This document shows positions 9,001 to 17,469 of a DNA stretch of 64,000 nt, piece by piece. The translations under genes were made by a program, and so were the position numbers. Positions within the stretch are counted from its first letter, which is position 1, and each line of letters starts with the position of its first letter. Location: contig CP138355.1 in the NCBI GenBank assembly GCA_033584155.1, positions 5,025,910-5,089,909 on the forward strand, written 5' to 3'. This DNA is from Candidatus Electrothrix scaldis (lineage in GTDB: Bacteria > Desulfobacterota > Desulfobulbia > Desulfobulbales > Desulfobulbaceae). The notes below the pieces were generated by a model, which saw only the letters and a program-made list of their open reading frames with translations, made no database searches and had not been told where the DNA came from.

Positions 9001-9903
9001 ATGCCCCACCTGCCTGCCGGAAATATCAAGCAAAGGTCGGTCATAAATCATGTAGAACATATTCTCTGGAAAGATAAACCGATGCAAAAAATTCTGAAAC
9101 CTGTGGTCTTCGCCCTGCTCCCTGCCGAGATAGGCAAAACGCTCCGGCAAGGTATTGATCATGATTACCCGGTCAGAAAATGCAGACCAATCCGCTGACC
9201 GATTCAACATCGCCATCCCCAAGGCCCAGCCTTTCCGTTCAACAAGCTGTTTTTTCACGGTCAGCAAGTAGCCATCAACTGTATCAGATTGCCGAAAAGC
9301 GGACACTACTGAGGCCAACTCTCTCCCCAGCTCCAGATACCCGATCAACTTGCCCCCAACATACCAGGGGATAACGGCCCGCAAGGTCAGAGTCCCCAAG
9401 GGGCCAAGCTCCAGACCGGAGGCAATTTCTCCTGTTTTACTGGCCTCCTCTATAGTGAAACGATCAATTCGATCCCCATAACGTTGTGGCTGATGCACCC
9501 TGAGAAAATTCACCCTGTTTGGCAGGTGATAATAAAAATGGGTAATATGGTATTCCTGACTCAGTTTTCTTTCCAGATTATGGCTGGTTTCCAGCAGCAA
9601 ATCCCGATCTCTGGCAAGAAAATACTGTTGCAGAGCCGGATTCTCCCGTAACACCATTAATAATGCACGCAGGTTATTTTCCGCTTCATTGATCCGATTC
9701 GAGTACACATCTTCAACGGTTTGTTTCCACTCCTGAAACCGCACCTCATCCTGCTGCCGATACATCCAAAAAACCGAGATAAGATAGACCAAGCCCAGCA
9801 GTACCATTCCAGCCAGAATATAACAAAATATCCCTTTCTTAATCGCATAGACACCTTGAGGGAGCCTTCCCGTCAGAGTATTATGTATTTCTTTTGTCCT
9901 CAT
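6082..9903 (-). CDS. Hybrid histidine kinase: dCache-PAS-PAS-PAS-HisKA-HATPase-REC-HPt
   Basis: The 1273-residue sensor has one TM helix near residues 25-45, a periplasmic region (about 46-325) and a second TM near 327-345. The periplasmic part resembles a dCache_3 domain (HFYYHLPNRVNFLRVHQP and RYGDRID). Three PAS units follow (about 355-480, 490-615, 630-745). The phosphorylated histidine is in SHELRTPMN (about residue 768). The ATPase boxes include NAIKF, DTGIGM and GGTGLGLSI. A receiver domain follows with Asp about 1059 in VLMDIQMP, then an HPt domain with His about 1214 in AHTLKG. It is therefore a self-contained His-Asp-His phosphorelay, whose final partner is not adjacent. The ligand is unknown. 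It stands alone, divergent from the VWA lipoprotein gene. Confidence 0.93.
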   Translation of the reverse strand: MRTKEIHNTLTGRLPQGVYAIKKGIFCYILAGMVLLGLVYLISVFWMYRQQDEVRFQEWKQTVEDVYSNRINEAENNLRALLMVLRENPALQQYFLARDRDLLLETSHNLERKLSQEYHITHFYYHLPNRVNFLRVHQPQRYGDRIDRFTIEEASKTGEIASGLELGPLGTLTLRAVIPWYVGGKLIGYLELGRELASVVSAFRQSDTVDGYLLTVKKQLVERKGWALGMAMLNRSADWSAFSDRVIMINTLPERFAYLGREQGEDHRFQNFLHRFIFPENMFYMIYDRPLLDISGRQVGHLVFVHDELKELLLARRMNNCFLLILLGLAVLLLVFYYHVLRKTELQLVESGAVLEESRQQLALALEVADLGIWDWRPLDGDAVYTNDIFFTMLGYPPQGDVPFTMKQWMDWVHPADLQEVIAIRELFFGGDDNCYCTEYRVRSFGGQWTWIRDVGRVVRRGLQGEVERFMGVHIDITQRKEAETQRQANYENLITFMETLPDAAFLKDGEGRWQLTNRTARELFQIEDYPWQGKNDLELAEERLGWRRSHLSCITSDQEAWQVKEMFIDYEEVLGADGQEQVFEVRKMPLFFPDGQRKALVIIGREITAERLAEKKLKKSEQFLAQTQQIAGLGSWRQTLPDNAQEWSPEMYAILEFDETVKSSWHTFLERVHPDDRQMVSATYTDAVLSREPFCSEHRLLMEDGRIKYVLERGETEYDDTGKPLQSIGSVLDITARKEIEQELIGAQQHAEAASQAKSKFLANMSHELRTPMNAIIGMSKLALETELSTEQRNYIAKAHHSAEQLLGILNDILDFSKIEAGKMGLEIIHYHLHAVFDNLYNLIGLKSEEKGLLLHIDVADNVPDILQGDPLRLGQILVNLVNNAIKFTDKGSVSISVELLDRTEEQVVLHFSVTDTGIGMTLEQQKGLFQLFSQADNSITRKYGGTGLGLSICKRLVEMMGGKIWAESAYEQGSCFHFILPQQIGSPYAEIEKQADLAEIIRLLQGTRVLLVEDNQINQEVAQLMLSRQGIDVTLADNGEEALAILGQQEFDCVLMDIQMPVMDGYTACAEIRKDPKFSELPVIALTANVMAGDREKSKAAGMDGHIGKPFREEEMFAMMARLMHPESLMPAAKKKQPVQEPEVKKAPVKEPVSLFGLTGIEAGKGMKNTMNDPEIYRQVLLLFRKDQGSFAQQFQDAQAGEDPAAPTRLAHTLKGIAGTVGATRLQEEALQLEMLCREEGQVQEQARDEQFRKVVKELDAVFAELDRFFG

Positions 9904-10208
9904 ACGTCTCTCTCATCTCCCGGCAACGTGTAACGCATATATCGTACGGCTTCAATCCAGGGCATCTCCTTTCCAAGCCTTTCACGGCAGGTATCCGCAT
10001 GGTCTTTTCCTAACTACAAGCAGCGGACCCAGCAGACTCCTCACGAGGTAGGAAGGAGAATATATCCAAATGTATTGCCGTTTTTTTTCTCATCGTGTAA
10101 TGAGTACAGCAGAGTTTAATGCATAATATATCATTCTACACCTCGAAAGCTGAAAAGCAAAGTTGTCGACCAATATTTTCACTACCATAACGGCAGAGAG
10201 GCCTTCCA
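9904..10208. other. Divergent intergenic region
   Basis: These 305 bases separate the divergent kinase and VWA lipoprotein genes and must hold both promoters. I see an AT-rich stretch (AATGCATAATATATCATT near 10120-10137) that could hold a -10 element for the lipoprotein gene, but no convincing -35 or operator. A weak GGCAGAGAGG purine run lies 10-20 bases before the ATG at 10209. Confidence 0.4.
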
Positions 10209-11936
10209 ATGAATATCAAGAAAATCATAGCCCTTACCCTCCTTTTTACCCTGACTGCATGTTCAGACAGGTCCCAAAAAGACGCTGAGGTAAAAAACTC
10301 AAACCAAAACACGGTTGCTCACACGGTCGCGAGTTCTCAAAAAGGCAACTCTGTGCAAAAAACGCGAGGAACAGGCTCCGCAACCACTCCTCTGCCTTCA
10401 GCTCCTCCCCGAGAATACTTGGATGCGGAGGATGCAGGCCTCATGATGGAAGAGATTCCAGCGAAAGCATTGCTGCTGACAAACGCACCTGCTCCTGAAC
10501 CACAGCCCCAGTGGAACACGGAATCCTATAATGCCCTCAAAGAAAATGGTTTCACCAGCACAGCTCACGATCCTCTATCCACCTTTTCCATAGACGTAGA
10601 TACGGCTTCCTACAGCAATGTACGCCGCTTCATTAATGAAGGCCGCCTTCCACCTGTTGGCGCAGTACGTATTGAGGAGATGATCAATTATTTCTCCTAC
10701 ACCTACCCCCAGCCAAGTGACGATCATCCTTTTTCCGTGACCACAGAGCTTGGACCCAGCCCCTGGAATGACAGCCGCAAGCTGGTTCGCATCGGCCTGA
10801 AAGCAAAGGACATTGACAAGAAAAACCTGCCCCCGTCCAACCTTGTCTTTCTGATTGATGTGTCCGGTTCTATGTCCGATGCCAATAAATTGCCTCTCTT
10901 GCAGAAGGCCATGAAGATGCTGGTCAACCAGCTGGGAGAACGGGATAAGATTTCCCTGGTGGTCTATGCGGGCAATGACCATGTGGTCCTGCCCCCGACC
11001 TCCTGTTCAGAACAGCAGAAGATCATCAGCGCCATTGATTCACTGGGTGCAGGTGGCTCCACCCATGCCTCCAGCGGCATCACAACAGCCTATGAACTAG
11101 CTGAACAGGCCTTACTGCCCAAAGGGAATAACCGCATCGTCCTGGCTTCGGACGGAGATTTTAACGTAGGTATTACCAGTCGCGATGAGTTACAAAAACT
11201 GGTTGAGGAAAAGAGGAAATCAGGCGTCTACCTGACTGTGCTCGGCTTTGGTATGGGAAATTATCACGATGATACGATGGAGATTCTTGCCGACAAGGGC
11301 AACGGCAATTATGCCTATATAGACAATCTGCTGGAGGCGAAAAAAGTCATGGTCAAAGAGATGAGCGGTACCCTCTTTGCCTTGGCAAGCGATGTCAAAA
11401 TCCAGGTGGAATTTAACCCGGCAAAGATTGCTGCCTACCGGCTTATCGGTTATGAAAACCGAGCCTTGGCAGATGAAGACTTTAATGATGACAAAAAAGA
11501 TGCCGGTGAAATCGGGGTGGGACACACAGTCACGGCCCTTTATGAACTCATCCCGGTGGGTGCTGCCGGCCACCCCTCAGTGGACCCGCTCAAATATCAA
11601 AAGTATCAGAAGCCCGAACAAAGTGCAGAGGCCTCGTATGCTGACGAGCTCATGACGGTAAAACTCCGCTATAAGCCGCTTCAGTCCGCAAAATCTGTCC
11701 TGCTCAGCACAGTGGTGAAGGAAAAAAGCCCGACCTTAGAGGAAACCAGCGACGATTTCCGCTTTGCCTCTGCTGTTGCCGGTTTCGGGATGTTACTCGG
11801 CGAGTCCGAACATGGCGATGGAGTCACCTGGCCGCAGGTGCTCAGCCTTGCCAAGGGCGCAAAAGGCCAGGATGAAGAAGGCTACCGAGCTGAGTTTATA
11901 CGGCTTGTCGAAACGGCAGAGCTCTTGAAAAAATAA
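10209..11936 (+). CDS. VWA-domain lipoprotein with DUF3520 (YfbK-like)
   Basis: The 575-residue product has a lipoprotein signal (KIIALTLLFTLTAC, lipobox LTAC, Cys 19) and a low-complexity linker. It then has the N-terminal region typical of YfbK-like proteins (DPLSTFSIDVDTASYSNVRR and PPVGAVRIEEMINYFSY). The von Willebrand A domain starts near residue 210 with the metal-binding MIDAS motif DVSGSMS and a distal SDGDFNVG. The C-terminal 150 residues (from about 400, ENRALADEDFNDDKKDAGEIG) match DUF3520. Family knowledge: VWA domains bind protein ligands through a divalent metal; the cellular role of this family is not settled. Location is probably the periplasmic face of a membrane. The gene is single, ending before palindrome B. 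Confidence 0.93.
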   Translation: MNIKKIIALTLLFTLTACSDRSQKDAEVKNSNQNTVAHTVASSQKGNSVQKTRGTGSATTPLPSAPPREYLDAEDAGLMMEEIPAKALLLTNAPAPEPQPQWNTESYNALKENGFTSTAHDPLSTFSIDVDTASYSNVRRFINEGRLPPVGAVRIEEMINYFSYTYPQPSDDHPFSVTTELGPSPWNDSRKLVRIGLKAKDIDKKNLPPSNLVFLIDVSGSMSDANKLPLLQKAMKMLVNQLGERDKISLVVYAGNDHVVLPPTSCSEQQKIISAIDSLGAGGSTHASSGITTAYELAEQALLPKGNNRIVLASDGDFNVGITSRDELQKLVEEKRKSGVYLTVLGFGMGNYHDDTMEILADKGNGNYAYIDNLLEAKKVMVKEMSGTLFALASDVKIQVEFNPAKIAAYRLIGYENRALADEDFNDDKKDAGEIGVGHTVTALYELIPVGAAGHPSVDPLKYQKYQKPEQSAEASYADELMTVKLRYKPLQSAKSVLLSTVVKEKSPTLEETSDDFRFASAVAGFGMLLGESEHGDGVTWPQVLSLAKGAKGQDEEGYRAEFIRLVETAELLKK

Positions 11937-11995
11937 TTACGTTCCCGGCCTCTTAGAGCGCCCCCCTGTGCTTACCCTGGCTGCCTTCGGATACA

Positions 11996-12016
11996 GGGCA
12001 GGTACAGGACCTGCCC
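11996..12016. repeat. Intergenic hairpin, TRTAGGGG family copy B
   Basis: GGGCAGGT, a 5-base loop and ACCTGCCC form a perfect 8-bp stem. On the minus strand it is preceded by GCAGGGGCAGG, the same edge as the other copies but with one changed base. It lies 60-80 bases after the VWA gene and 44 bases before the next start. Confidence 0.65.
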
Positions 12017-12059
12017 CTGCAACATATACTGACAACAAAACAACAGCACGACATTCACC

Positions 12060-12644
12060 ATGATGAGATTTCTCCCTGGGATTTTTCTTCTCCAGGCCGT
12101 GACAGGAGGACTTGCCTATCTTCTCATAACAGGAGGCAGCTCCATCGAGAACAACCTTCTCTTTGCCCTGATCGCTCTGGATATTGCCTTTATCCTGCTT
12201 ATGGCCCTCTGGTTTTCCTCTCTGGCCCGGCAGAATAATTTTGCGGCAATGGAATCGCTCAAGGAGGCCCATGCCAAGGAACGGGAAAAACTTCGGGTCA
12301 ATGCGGAGCGGCAAAAAAACAGGCTCGTGAATAAGAAACATAAGGAGATACTGCGGGAGACAAAACGGGCCTATGCAATGGCGAATATCAAGGCAGGAAC
12401 CGTTGTCACTGGCCTTGTTGTCCTGGGAGGGGTTTTGCTCTACACCCAGTTTATCACCTTCGGCTCCATGCTCCTCACTGCGGGTGGAGGAGGTTTGCTG
12501 GGCTACTTAGCCCGGGCAAAGCAGGAAAACCTCTTCCGGCGCGGCCCATCGTCTCTATCGGAACTCTCACCAAAAGCCACTGAGAAACAGGAACAAAAAA
12601 AATTGACCAAAACAAGCCCCCAGTCAGCCAAAGAACCCGGGTAA
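12060..12644 (+). CDS. Uncharacterised membrane protein with central coiled coil
   Basis: The 194-residue product has two hydrophobic helices at the N-terminus (about 4-24 and 30-55), then a strongly charged helical stretch about 65-115 (ESLKEAHAKEREKLRVNAER and onwards) likely to form a coiled coil. Two more hydrophobic segments lie about 122-155 with glycine runs (LLTAGGGGLLGYLARA), and a polar tail ends it. I recognise no family. Topology suggests four membrane helices with the coiled coil on one side. The start ATG has only a weak upstream ribosome site, so the second codon (also ATG) is an equal choice. It may be co-transcribed with the VWA gene, although a hairpin lies between. Confidence 0.6.
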   Translation: MMRFLPGIFLLQAVTGGLAYLLITGGSSIENNLLFALIALDIAFILLMALWFSSLARQNNFAAMESLKEAHAKEREKLRVNAERQKNRLVNKKHKEILRETKRAYAMANIKAGTVVTGLVVLGGVLLYTQFITFGSMLLTAGGGGLLGYLARAKQENLFRRGPSSLSELSPKATEKQEQKKLTKTSPQSAKEPG

Positions 12645-13041
12645 AATTTTTTATACTTCCCTCTGCTTATCAAAAATCCTCTCCAAATCCCCCTGAATTT
12701 TGGCACAAGGTCTTCTCTGAAAGATCTTTCTTCCGCCATAAAACAGTATCATTTTATAAAAATTTGTTCTATTTTATTCCAAGGGAGGAAAAAAGCGTCC
12801 TTGTGTGGCAAAGATTTCAGCCTGTCGTCTCTGCGACACCTCTATTTTTACGCAGTTTCGCAGACAACAGCGCCACCTGACATCAAGCACAAAGCGCCCC
12901 TCCCTACCACAAAAGAGTCCAACACGTTTATATGAAAGCAGCAGGAGATTCCTTTGAATCGACTGCGTTGACTTTTATATTTTTATTGTCTCATCCCCAA
13001 GGGGTGAAGATGGGTATTATGCTGCAAAAGAGGAGGATTGA
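12645..13041. other. Intergenic region of 397 bases
   Basis: AT-rich at its start (AAATTTTTTATAC) and again at 12740-12780. It contains CATCCCCAAGGGGTGAAGATG near 12992-13012, whose core CCCCAAGGGG is a short palindrome, and a strong ribosome site GAGGAGG at 13030 for the next gene. No coding potential or RNA gene was recognised. Confidence 0.4.
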
Positions 13042-13476
13042 ATGAACTGGCTGACAAAAGCTGTACGTATCACCGTGCTCGTTGCTGTTCTGGTCTTGGG
13101 TGGAACCACACAAGGACGGACTCAATCACTTAATATCGTGGTTATTGATAGTCTTTGGGGGGCAGCTGTTGGTGGCGTTGCTGGCCTGTCCATCGGCCTG
13201 TTAAGCGACGATGATAATGATCTATTCTCCGACTATGTAGCAAAAGGAGCAGGAGTCGGTGCTGTAGGTGGTTTACTCTATGGCCTTTTTTCTTCTCCCT
13301 CTCCCTATTACGGACAGATGTACCTCAATAATGGGCAACCCAAGGGACTGCTCCACTTCGACGCTGATGAAAATCTTCTGGCCATAAATCTGGGCAAGGT
13401 CATCCCCCGGAGACAATTTGACAAGGATCTGGAAGAAAGCAAATGGCGTCTTGACCTCTTTACGACGACTTTTTAA
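13042..13476 (+). CDS. Small exported protein with glycine-zipper-like segments
   Basis: The 144-residue product begins with a signal peptide (about residues 1-28, hydrophobic core ITVLVAVLVLGG). Two glycine-rich hydrophobic stretches follow (SLWGAAVGGVAGLSIGLL and AKGAGVGAVGGLLYGLF) separated by an acidic DDDNDLFSD. Such GxxxG patterns are typical of glycine-zipper envelope proteins. The C-terminal third is polar. No family is recognised with confidence. The start is set by a GAGGAGG ribosome site 5 bases upstream. The beta-helix gene starts 54 bases after its stop, in the same direction, so the two may be co-transcribed. Confidence 0.7.
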   Translation: MNWLTKAVRITVLVAVLVLGGTTQGRTQSLNIVVIDSLWGAAVGGVAGLSIGLLSDDDNDLFSDYVAKGAGVGAVGGLLYGLFSSPSPYYGQMYLNNGQPKGLLHFDADENLLAINLGKVIPRRQFDKDLEESKWRLDLFTTTF

Positions 13477-13529
13477 TCTTCTTTTGCATTCTTGAGTTCT
13501 TTTTCCCAATCTGTCCAACTTGTTTTCCA

Positions 13530-16346
13530 ATGATTTCAAACAAACAAAAACTTCTCGCAAGCACGACATCTTACTGTTTCACTACACTTTTTGTACTTCT
13601 ACTAGCCTCTGTTGCGGCAGCAAAAATTATTTACGTACCCAATGATTATCCCTCCCTAAGCGCGGCAATTCAGGCCGCACAGGAAAAGGATACCATCAGG
13701 GTTGCCCAAGGAAAATACCTGGAAAGGGTCTCCCTGCGACCGGGTATTATCCTGGAAGGCAGCTGGGACAGCAACTTCACCAAACGCGACCTCGCAGCCT
13801 CCCCTTCCATATTAGGCGGAAGCTCTATGGGTGGTTTCTCTGTCTTGGGTGCGAATAACACAGTCATAGACGGCTTTGTTATCACCGGTGGCAAGGCCCC
13901 GCTTATCGCCCCGGATGCCCCGATAGGTCCAGGTATCTTTGCCAGCGGCATTACCATTACCATAAAGAACAACCTTATCATGGCGAATAACGCCGCAGGC
14001 ATATTTCTCCATACCTGCAATGCCAAGGTAATCAGCAATATCATTATAGACAACGGCCAGGCTGGCATTTTCCTGGAGAAAAACACCTCAGCGCTCATCC
14101 AGGGCAATAAAATCTCCCAGAATCTTGCTGCGGGCATCAGGGTCGGCGATAACGTGCTCTCTGCAATCAATGTATCTAATAATGTCCTGGATAATAATAA
14201 ACGGGCAGGCATCAATGCAGCCTGGGCAACTGGCATCATCCGTAATAACATAGTCTACGAAAACGGCCATGCCGGTATACGCGCTGCGGTCAGCCCTATG
14301 CTCATTGCTAATAATACGGTGACCAAGAACGTACTTGCCGGTATTTCCATTGGCGAGCCCCCTCTGGACGGAACTTCGGGCGGCAACAAAGAAGAGACAA
14401 AGACCCCGGAAATAAAGAATAATATCATCACCCATAACGGCGAGGCAGGTATTTACTCCAACGGCTCCGGGTATTCCCATAACCTCCTCTTTGCCAATAA
14501 CAAGGTCAATGGCTTCCACCCGGATTTCCTCTGGTATACCCGCCTCCAATTCGGGGGCTACGAGGATATCGTCAGCCTGGAAAAGAGTAAACATATCCTG
14601 GCGGATCCCCTCTTTGTCGATCCGGCCCAGCACGACTACCATCTGCGACCCGGCTCACCGGCCATAGACAGTGGCGACCCGGATGTCACCTTTAACGACA
14701 AGAACTTCGGTCCCTCCCTGGGGGCAGACATAAATGATATGGGTGCCTATGGCGGACCTTTTACCATTGCAGAGGCACGGCCTGTTAATCTTGCCCCGGT
14801 AGCGGATATTGAGCTGCCCAAGAATCCTCTCTATGCAGGCGATAAAATCACCCTGAACGGAGAAGTCAGCACAGACCCCAATGGTGACGAATTATCCTAC
14901 ACCTGGTATATGCTGGATAAACCAGTGGGAAGCAAGGCAAACCTCTCGGCAAACAGCAAGTCCAAGACCAAGCTGGCCTGCGACAAAGGCGGCACCTATA
15001 GAATTCGCCTGGATGTTACTGATCGCTGGGGATTTAAAAGCAGCCCCAAAACCATTACCCTGCGAGTTGATCCCAACAAGCCGCCCACAGCAAAAATAAG
15101 CAAACAGATGGAACCGGTAAACGTCGGTGATACCGTCAAACTCTCTACCTATGATAAGAAGAAACAGAACGGCGACGAGCTGAAATTCTTCTGGAGCTTC
15201 AGCAAAAAGCCTCCAGCGAGCAAGGCAAGCATCGTTGACGCCTCTGCCGCAAAGCCGACCTTTGTCATGGATACCCCTGGTTGCTATACCGTGCAGTTGC
15301 GGGTGTATAACGGCAAGAAATACAGCGAAGCAGCAACATCTCATATCTGCTCCCGACAGAGCCGCTTTGCTGGACAACGAATCGTCCCGGACGAATATCC
15401 AACCATACAGAGTGCCCTGGATACAGCGGAGCCCAACGACCAGATCATCGTGAAGGCCGGGACCTACAAAGAAAAGATCATCGTTGATAAGGCGGTCGAT
15501 CTTATCGGGGTGGGCTGGCCAGTGATTGACGGTGGTGGCGAAGATAATAACGACGCAACAGTCTTTATCTGTTATCTGGACAATACCAGCACCGGCAAGA
15601 TGGAAGGCTTTGTTGTCACGGGCGGAGGCTCAGGGATCTTCGGGCATGGCCTGCAAATCCTCAACTCCAGCCCGGAGATCTTTAACAACCGAATTCGCGG
15701 CAATAAGCATGTGGGCATCGGTATTCACGGTCATAAGCGCTTTACAGAAAAGACCAGGATCCACAATAACTTTATCTATGACAATGCCATCGGGGTGAGT
15801 CATGGCCTCGGCACCTATGGTCAGGTCTACGATAACACCATCTATAATAATAAGGTCACCGGCATCGGGGTGCGCGGTCTCTCCAAACCGACCCTCAGGG
15901 GAAATAAGATCTACGATAATTACGTCGGCATAGGGGTTCGGGAAGAGGCCTACCCGCAGATTGAGAACAACGAGATCCGAAACAACATTGTTGGCATAGC
16001 CATTAATCCTGGAGCTGCAAATGCGGTCTATGCTGAAGAGGAAAACAGGATTAAGATCAGAAATAATTCCGTCTACAGCAACGAACAATGCGGTATTTTT
16101 ATCTCCTCGCTCCATAGGAACGGGATTGTCACCCAGGGCAATGTCATCAGAGATAACAACACCTCGGCCACACCGCGTAACAGAAGCGGCGGTGCGGTTG
16201 TGGGCTATCCCCACGAAAGCCTCTCGGATATCTTCTTGCATAATAACGATATACGGGGGAATAACGGCAAGAACATCCAGCAATTCAAGGCTATCGCGAG
16301 CTCTTATGGTGAGATCGGCGATTCCAAGAATCGCAGACCGTTTTAG
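13530..16346 (+). CDS. Secreted parallel beta-helix protein with central PKD-like domains
   Basis: The 938-residue product has a signal peptide (about 1-32, cleavage after VAAA). Two right-handed beta-helix regions follow, about 32-430 and 600-930. Both open with the same formula (IYVPNDYPSLSAAIQAAQ and IVPDEYPTIQSALDTAE) and continue as N-rich PbH1/NosD-type turns such as IRNNIVYENGHAGI and IYDNAIGV. Between them lie two PKD/Ig-like beta-sandwich units (about 435-600, for example VSTDPNGDELSYTWYM). Family knowledge: such folds bind or cleave polysaccharide at the cell surface, or act as passive surface proteins; no catalytic residues are identifiable here. The two helix halves look like an internal duplication. 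The ORF ends 37 bases before a strong hairpin. Confidence 0.88.
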   Translation: MISNKQKLLASTTSYCFTTLFVLLLASVAAAKIIYVPNDYPSLSAAIQAAQEKDTIRVAQGKYLERVSLRPGIILEGSWDSNFTKRDLAASPSILGGSSMGGFSVLGANNTVIDGFVITGGKAPLIAPDAPIGPGIFASGITITIKNNLIMANNAAGIFLHTCNAKVISNIIIDNGQAGIFLEKNTSALIQGNKISQNLAAGIRVGDNVLSAINVSNNVLDNNKRAGINAAWATGIIRNNIVYENGHAGIRAAVSPMLIANNTVTKNVLAGISIGEPPLDGTSGGNKEETKTPEIKNNIITHNGEAGIYSNGSGYSHNLLFANNKVNGFHPDFLWYTRLQFGGYEDIVSLEKSKHILADPLFVDPAQHDYHLRPGSPAIDSGDPDVTFNDKNFGPSLGADINDMGAYGGPFTIAEARPVNLAPVADIELPKNPLYAGDKITLNGEVSTDPNGDELSYTWYMLDKPVGSKANLSANSKSKTKLACDKGGTYRIRLDVTDRWGFKSSPKTITLRVDPNKPPTAKISKQMEPVNVGDTVKLSTYDKKKQNGDELKFFWSFSKKPPASKASIVDASAAKPTFVMDTPGCYTVQLRVYNGKKYSEAATSHICSRQSRFAGQRIVPDEYPTIQSALDTAEPNDQIIVKAGTYKEKIIVDKAVDLIGVGWPVIDGGGEDNNDATVFICYLDNTSTGKMEGFVVTGGGSGIFGHGLQILNSSPEIFNNRIRGNKHVGIGIHGHKRFTEKTRIHNNFIYDNAIGVSHGLGTYGQVYDNTIYNNKVTGIGVRGLSKPTLRGNKIYDNYVGIGVREEAYPQIENNEIRNNIVGIAINPGAANAVYAEEENRIKIRNNSVYSNEQCGIFISSLHRNGIVTQGNVIRDNNTSATPRNRSGGAVVGYPHESLSDIFLHNNDIRGNNGKNIQQFKAIASSYGEIGDSKNRRPF

Positions 16347-16382
16347 GAGAATACATTCCTTTCCAGTCTGACCAATAAACAA

Positions 16383-16402
16383 CCCCGCTCCTTGAGACGG
16401 GG
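16383..16402. terminator. GC-rich hairpin after the beta-helix gene
   Basis: CCCCGCTC, loop CTT, GAG, a bulged A and CGGGG form an 8-bp stem 37 bases after the beta-helix stop. It is not followed by a T run on either strand, so termination is not certain. A second short stem CCGC-AAGTA-GCGG lies at 16431-16443. Together they resemble a REP-type palindrome pair. Confidence 0.5.
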
Positions 16403-16467
16403 TATTGATAAAAATTGTTCTGCTGTTACGCCGCAAGTAGCGGGGGTATCGAACCCGAAGATTCGCA

Positions 16468-16821
16468 ATGAAAATATCTCAAACAGGTATTATTTTCTCT
16501 GTCTTACCAAGTTTGTGTGCCCTTGCATTAATTGGCTCTCTGGCTGTCCATATCCATCTTATTGGCTGGCAACTCTCGAACATCCCCCTGGGGTATTGGC
16601 CACCTTCATTGGATGTACACTTCGCTATCTGGTCAACTTACTTTTGCACTCTGTTTTCCTTAAGCATCAGCATGGTTCCCATTGCTACCATTGTTTGCTT
16701 AATTGTACCGCGCTTACGGCATATTACATTGTATTTAGCATTGCATACCCTGATGCTTGTCGCCACAATTTACCTGAGCGATTTTCTACCCGATTCCTTC
16801 ACAAAATGGTTGTGGGACTGA
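16468..16821 (+). CDS. Small integral membrane protein, unknown
   Basis: The 117-residue product has three hydrophobic helices (about 6-30, 48-78 and 85-104) and ends FTKWLWD. No family is recognised. A longer overlapping frame exists from 16392, but this frame has the alternating hydrophobic and loop pattern of a real membrane protein. The ribosome site before the ATG is poor, and the gene sits directly after the paired hairpins. Confidence 0.5.
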   Translation: MKISQTGIIFSVLPSLCALALIGSLAVHIHLIGWQLSNIPLGYWPPSLDVHFAIWSTYFCTLFSLSISMVPIATIVCLIVPRLRHITLYLALHTLMLVATIYLSDFLPDSFTKWLWD

Positions 16822-16856
16822 TTACTCTCTAATAGACAATAGAGGAACAGACCACC

Positions 16857-16871
16857 GTGCGGGGACCGCAC
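16857..16871. repeat. Perfect hairpin after the small membrane gene
   Basis: GTGCGG-GGA-CCGCAC is a 6-bp perfect stem with a 3-base loop, 36 bases after the stop at 16821. No T run follows. Confidence 0.45.
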
Positions 16872-16891
16872 CCTACCCAACTTGACAGGTA

Positions 16892-17122
16892 TCATGCCCC
16901 GGTCGGTGAAAAATCACAGACCTCCAGCATATATCGTCCATAGGAAAGCAGGCTTGCCACGAACAGATCGTAGGAGCCGCTATCCATGAAGTTCACCGTC
17001 ACATCCGCATTATCTCCGATAACAAAGAGCTTAGGCTGCTCCGCCATGACCACGTTGGTGGAGCCCAGGTGTTTGGCATACTCAGCCGTGCGCAGCTGAA
17101 ACCTGTCAGCAGCCTTGCGCAC
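16892..17122 (-). pseudogene. 3' fragment of a larger gene (helical region plus conserved C-terminus)
   Basis: A frame of 76 codons from a possible GTG at 17122 to a TGA at 16892 reads RKAADRFQLRTAEYAKHLGS, then VVMAEQPKLFVIGDN and NFMDSGSYDLFVASLL. It looks like real protein: balanced composition, an amphipathic charged helix leading into a compact C-terminus. An in-frame TAG lies five codons upstream of the GTG and there is no ribosome site. I read it as the tail of a longer protein whose 5' part has been lost. The charged helix running into a short hydrophobic tail recalls the ends of SPFH/band-7 proteins, but I am not sure of that. Confidence 0.4.
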
Positions 17123-17380
17123 CTTGCAAGGCGACTACCATCAACCTTTGCGGTGCCAGGCCGCACCCTGCCCGCCCGGCTAAAGCGCCCCGTCGAGAGC
17201 AACCCCAGCTTTCCCTGAAAATCTCCGCTCCATCGCTAAAAACCAAACAATCCTCCTCTCCCGCCCAACGCACAGTTAATCCATCCTTTTGATAAGCAAT
17301 CTCAGAAAATTCGCTCTTTCTAAAGGTTAGTCAAGGCCACGACACACCATCGATCAAAAAAAACAAAAAAACTTTTCTGC
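17123..17380. other. Non-coding remainder of the 16.8-17.5 kb gap
   Basis: Contains C-rich sequence at 17160-17280 continuing the remnant in other frames without conservation, then an A-rich stretch (GATCAAAAAAAACAAAAAAAC near 17352-17372) before the putative Pho boxes. No gene was recognised. Confidence 0.35.
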
Positions 17381-17422
17381 TTAATCTTCCGTTAACCTTT
17401 ACTTTGCTATTGTAGAGATATA
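17380..17422 (+). promoter_or_regulatory. Putative Pho-box-like tandem repeat and promoter, copy 1
   Basis: TTAATCTTCCG (17381-17391) is followed directly by TTAACCTTTAC (17392-17402): 7-base elements in an 11-base direct repeat, the geometry of OmpR/PhoB-class sites. The consensus resembles cyanobacterial Pho boxes (YTTAAYYW). A -10-like TATTGT follows at 17408, as expected for an activator replacing the -35. It precedes the first RYEYRG gene by about 70 bases. Confidence 0.5.
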
Positions 17423-17469
17423 AGCAAGAGCAACTTACTTCTACCAACATCACAAACGGAGGTTTACTC

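Noticed and set aside
10337..10982. Minus-strand frames inside the VWA lipoprotein gene
   Set aside because: Antisense to a well-supported gene; no motif.
16437..16466. tRNA-like T-arm (GGGTTCGATACCC on the minus strand)
   Set aside because: No matching acceptor, anticodon or D arm can be formed around it.
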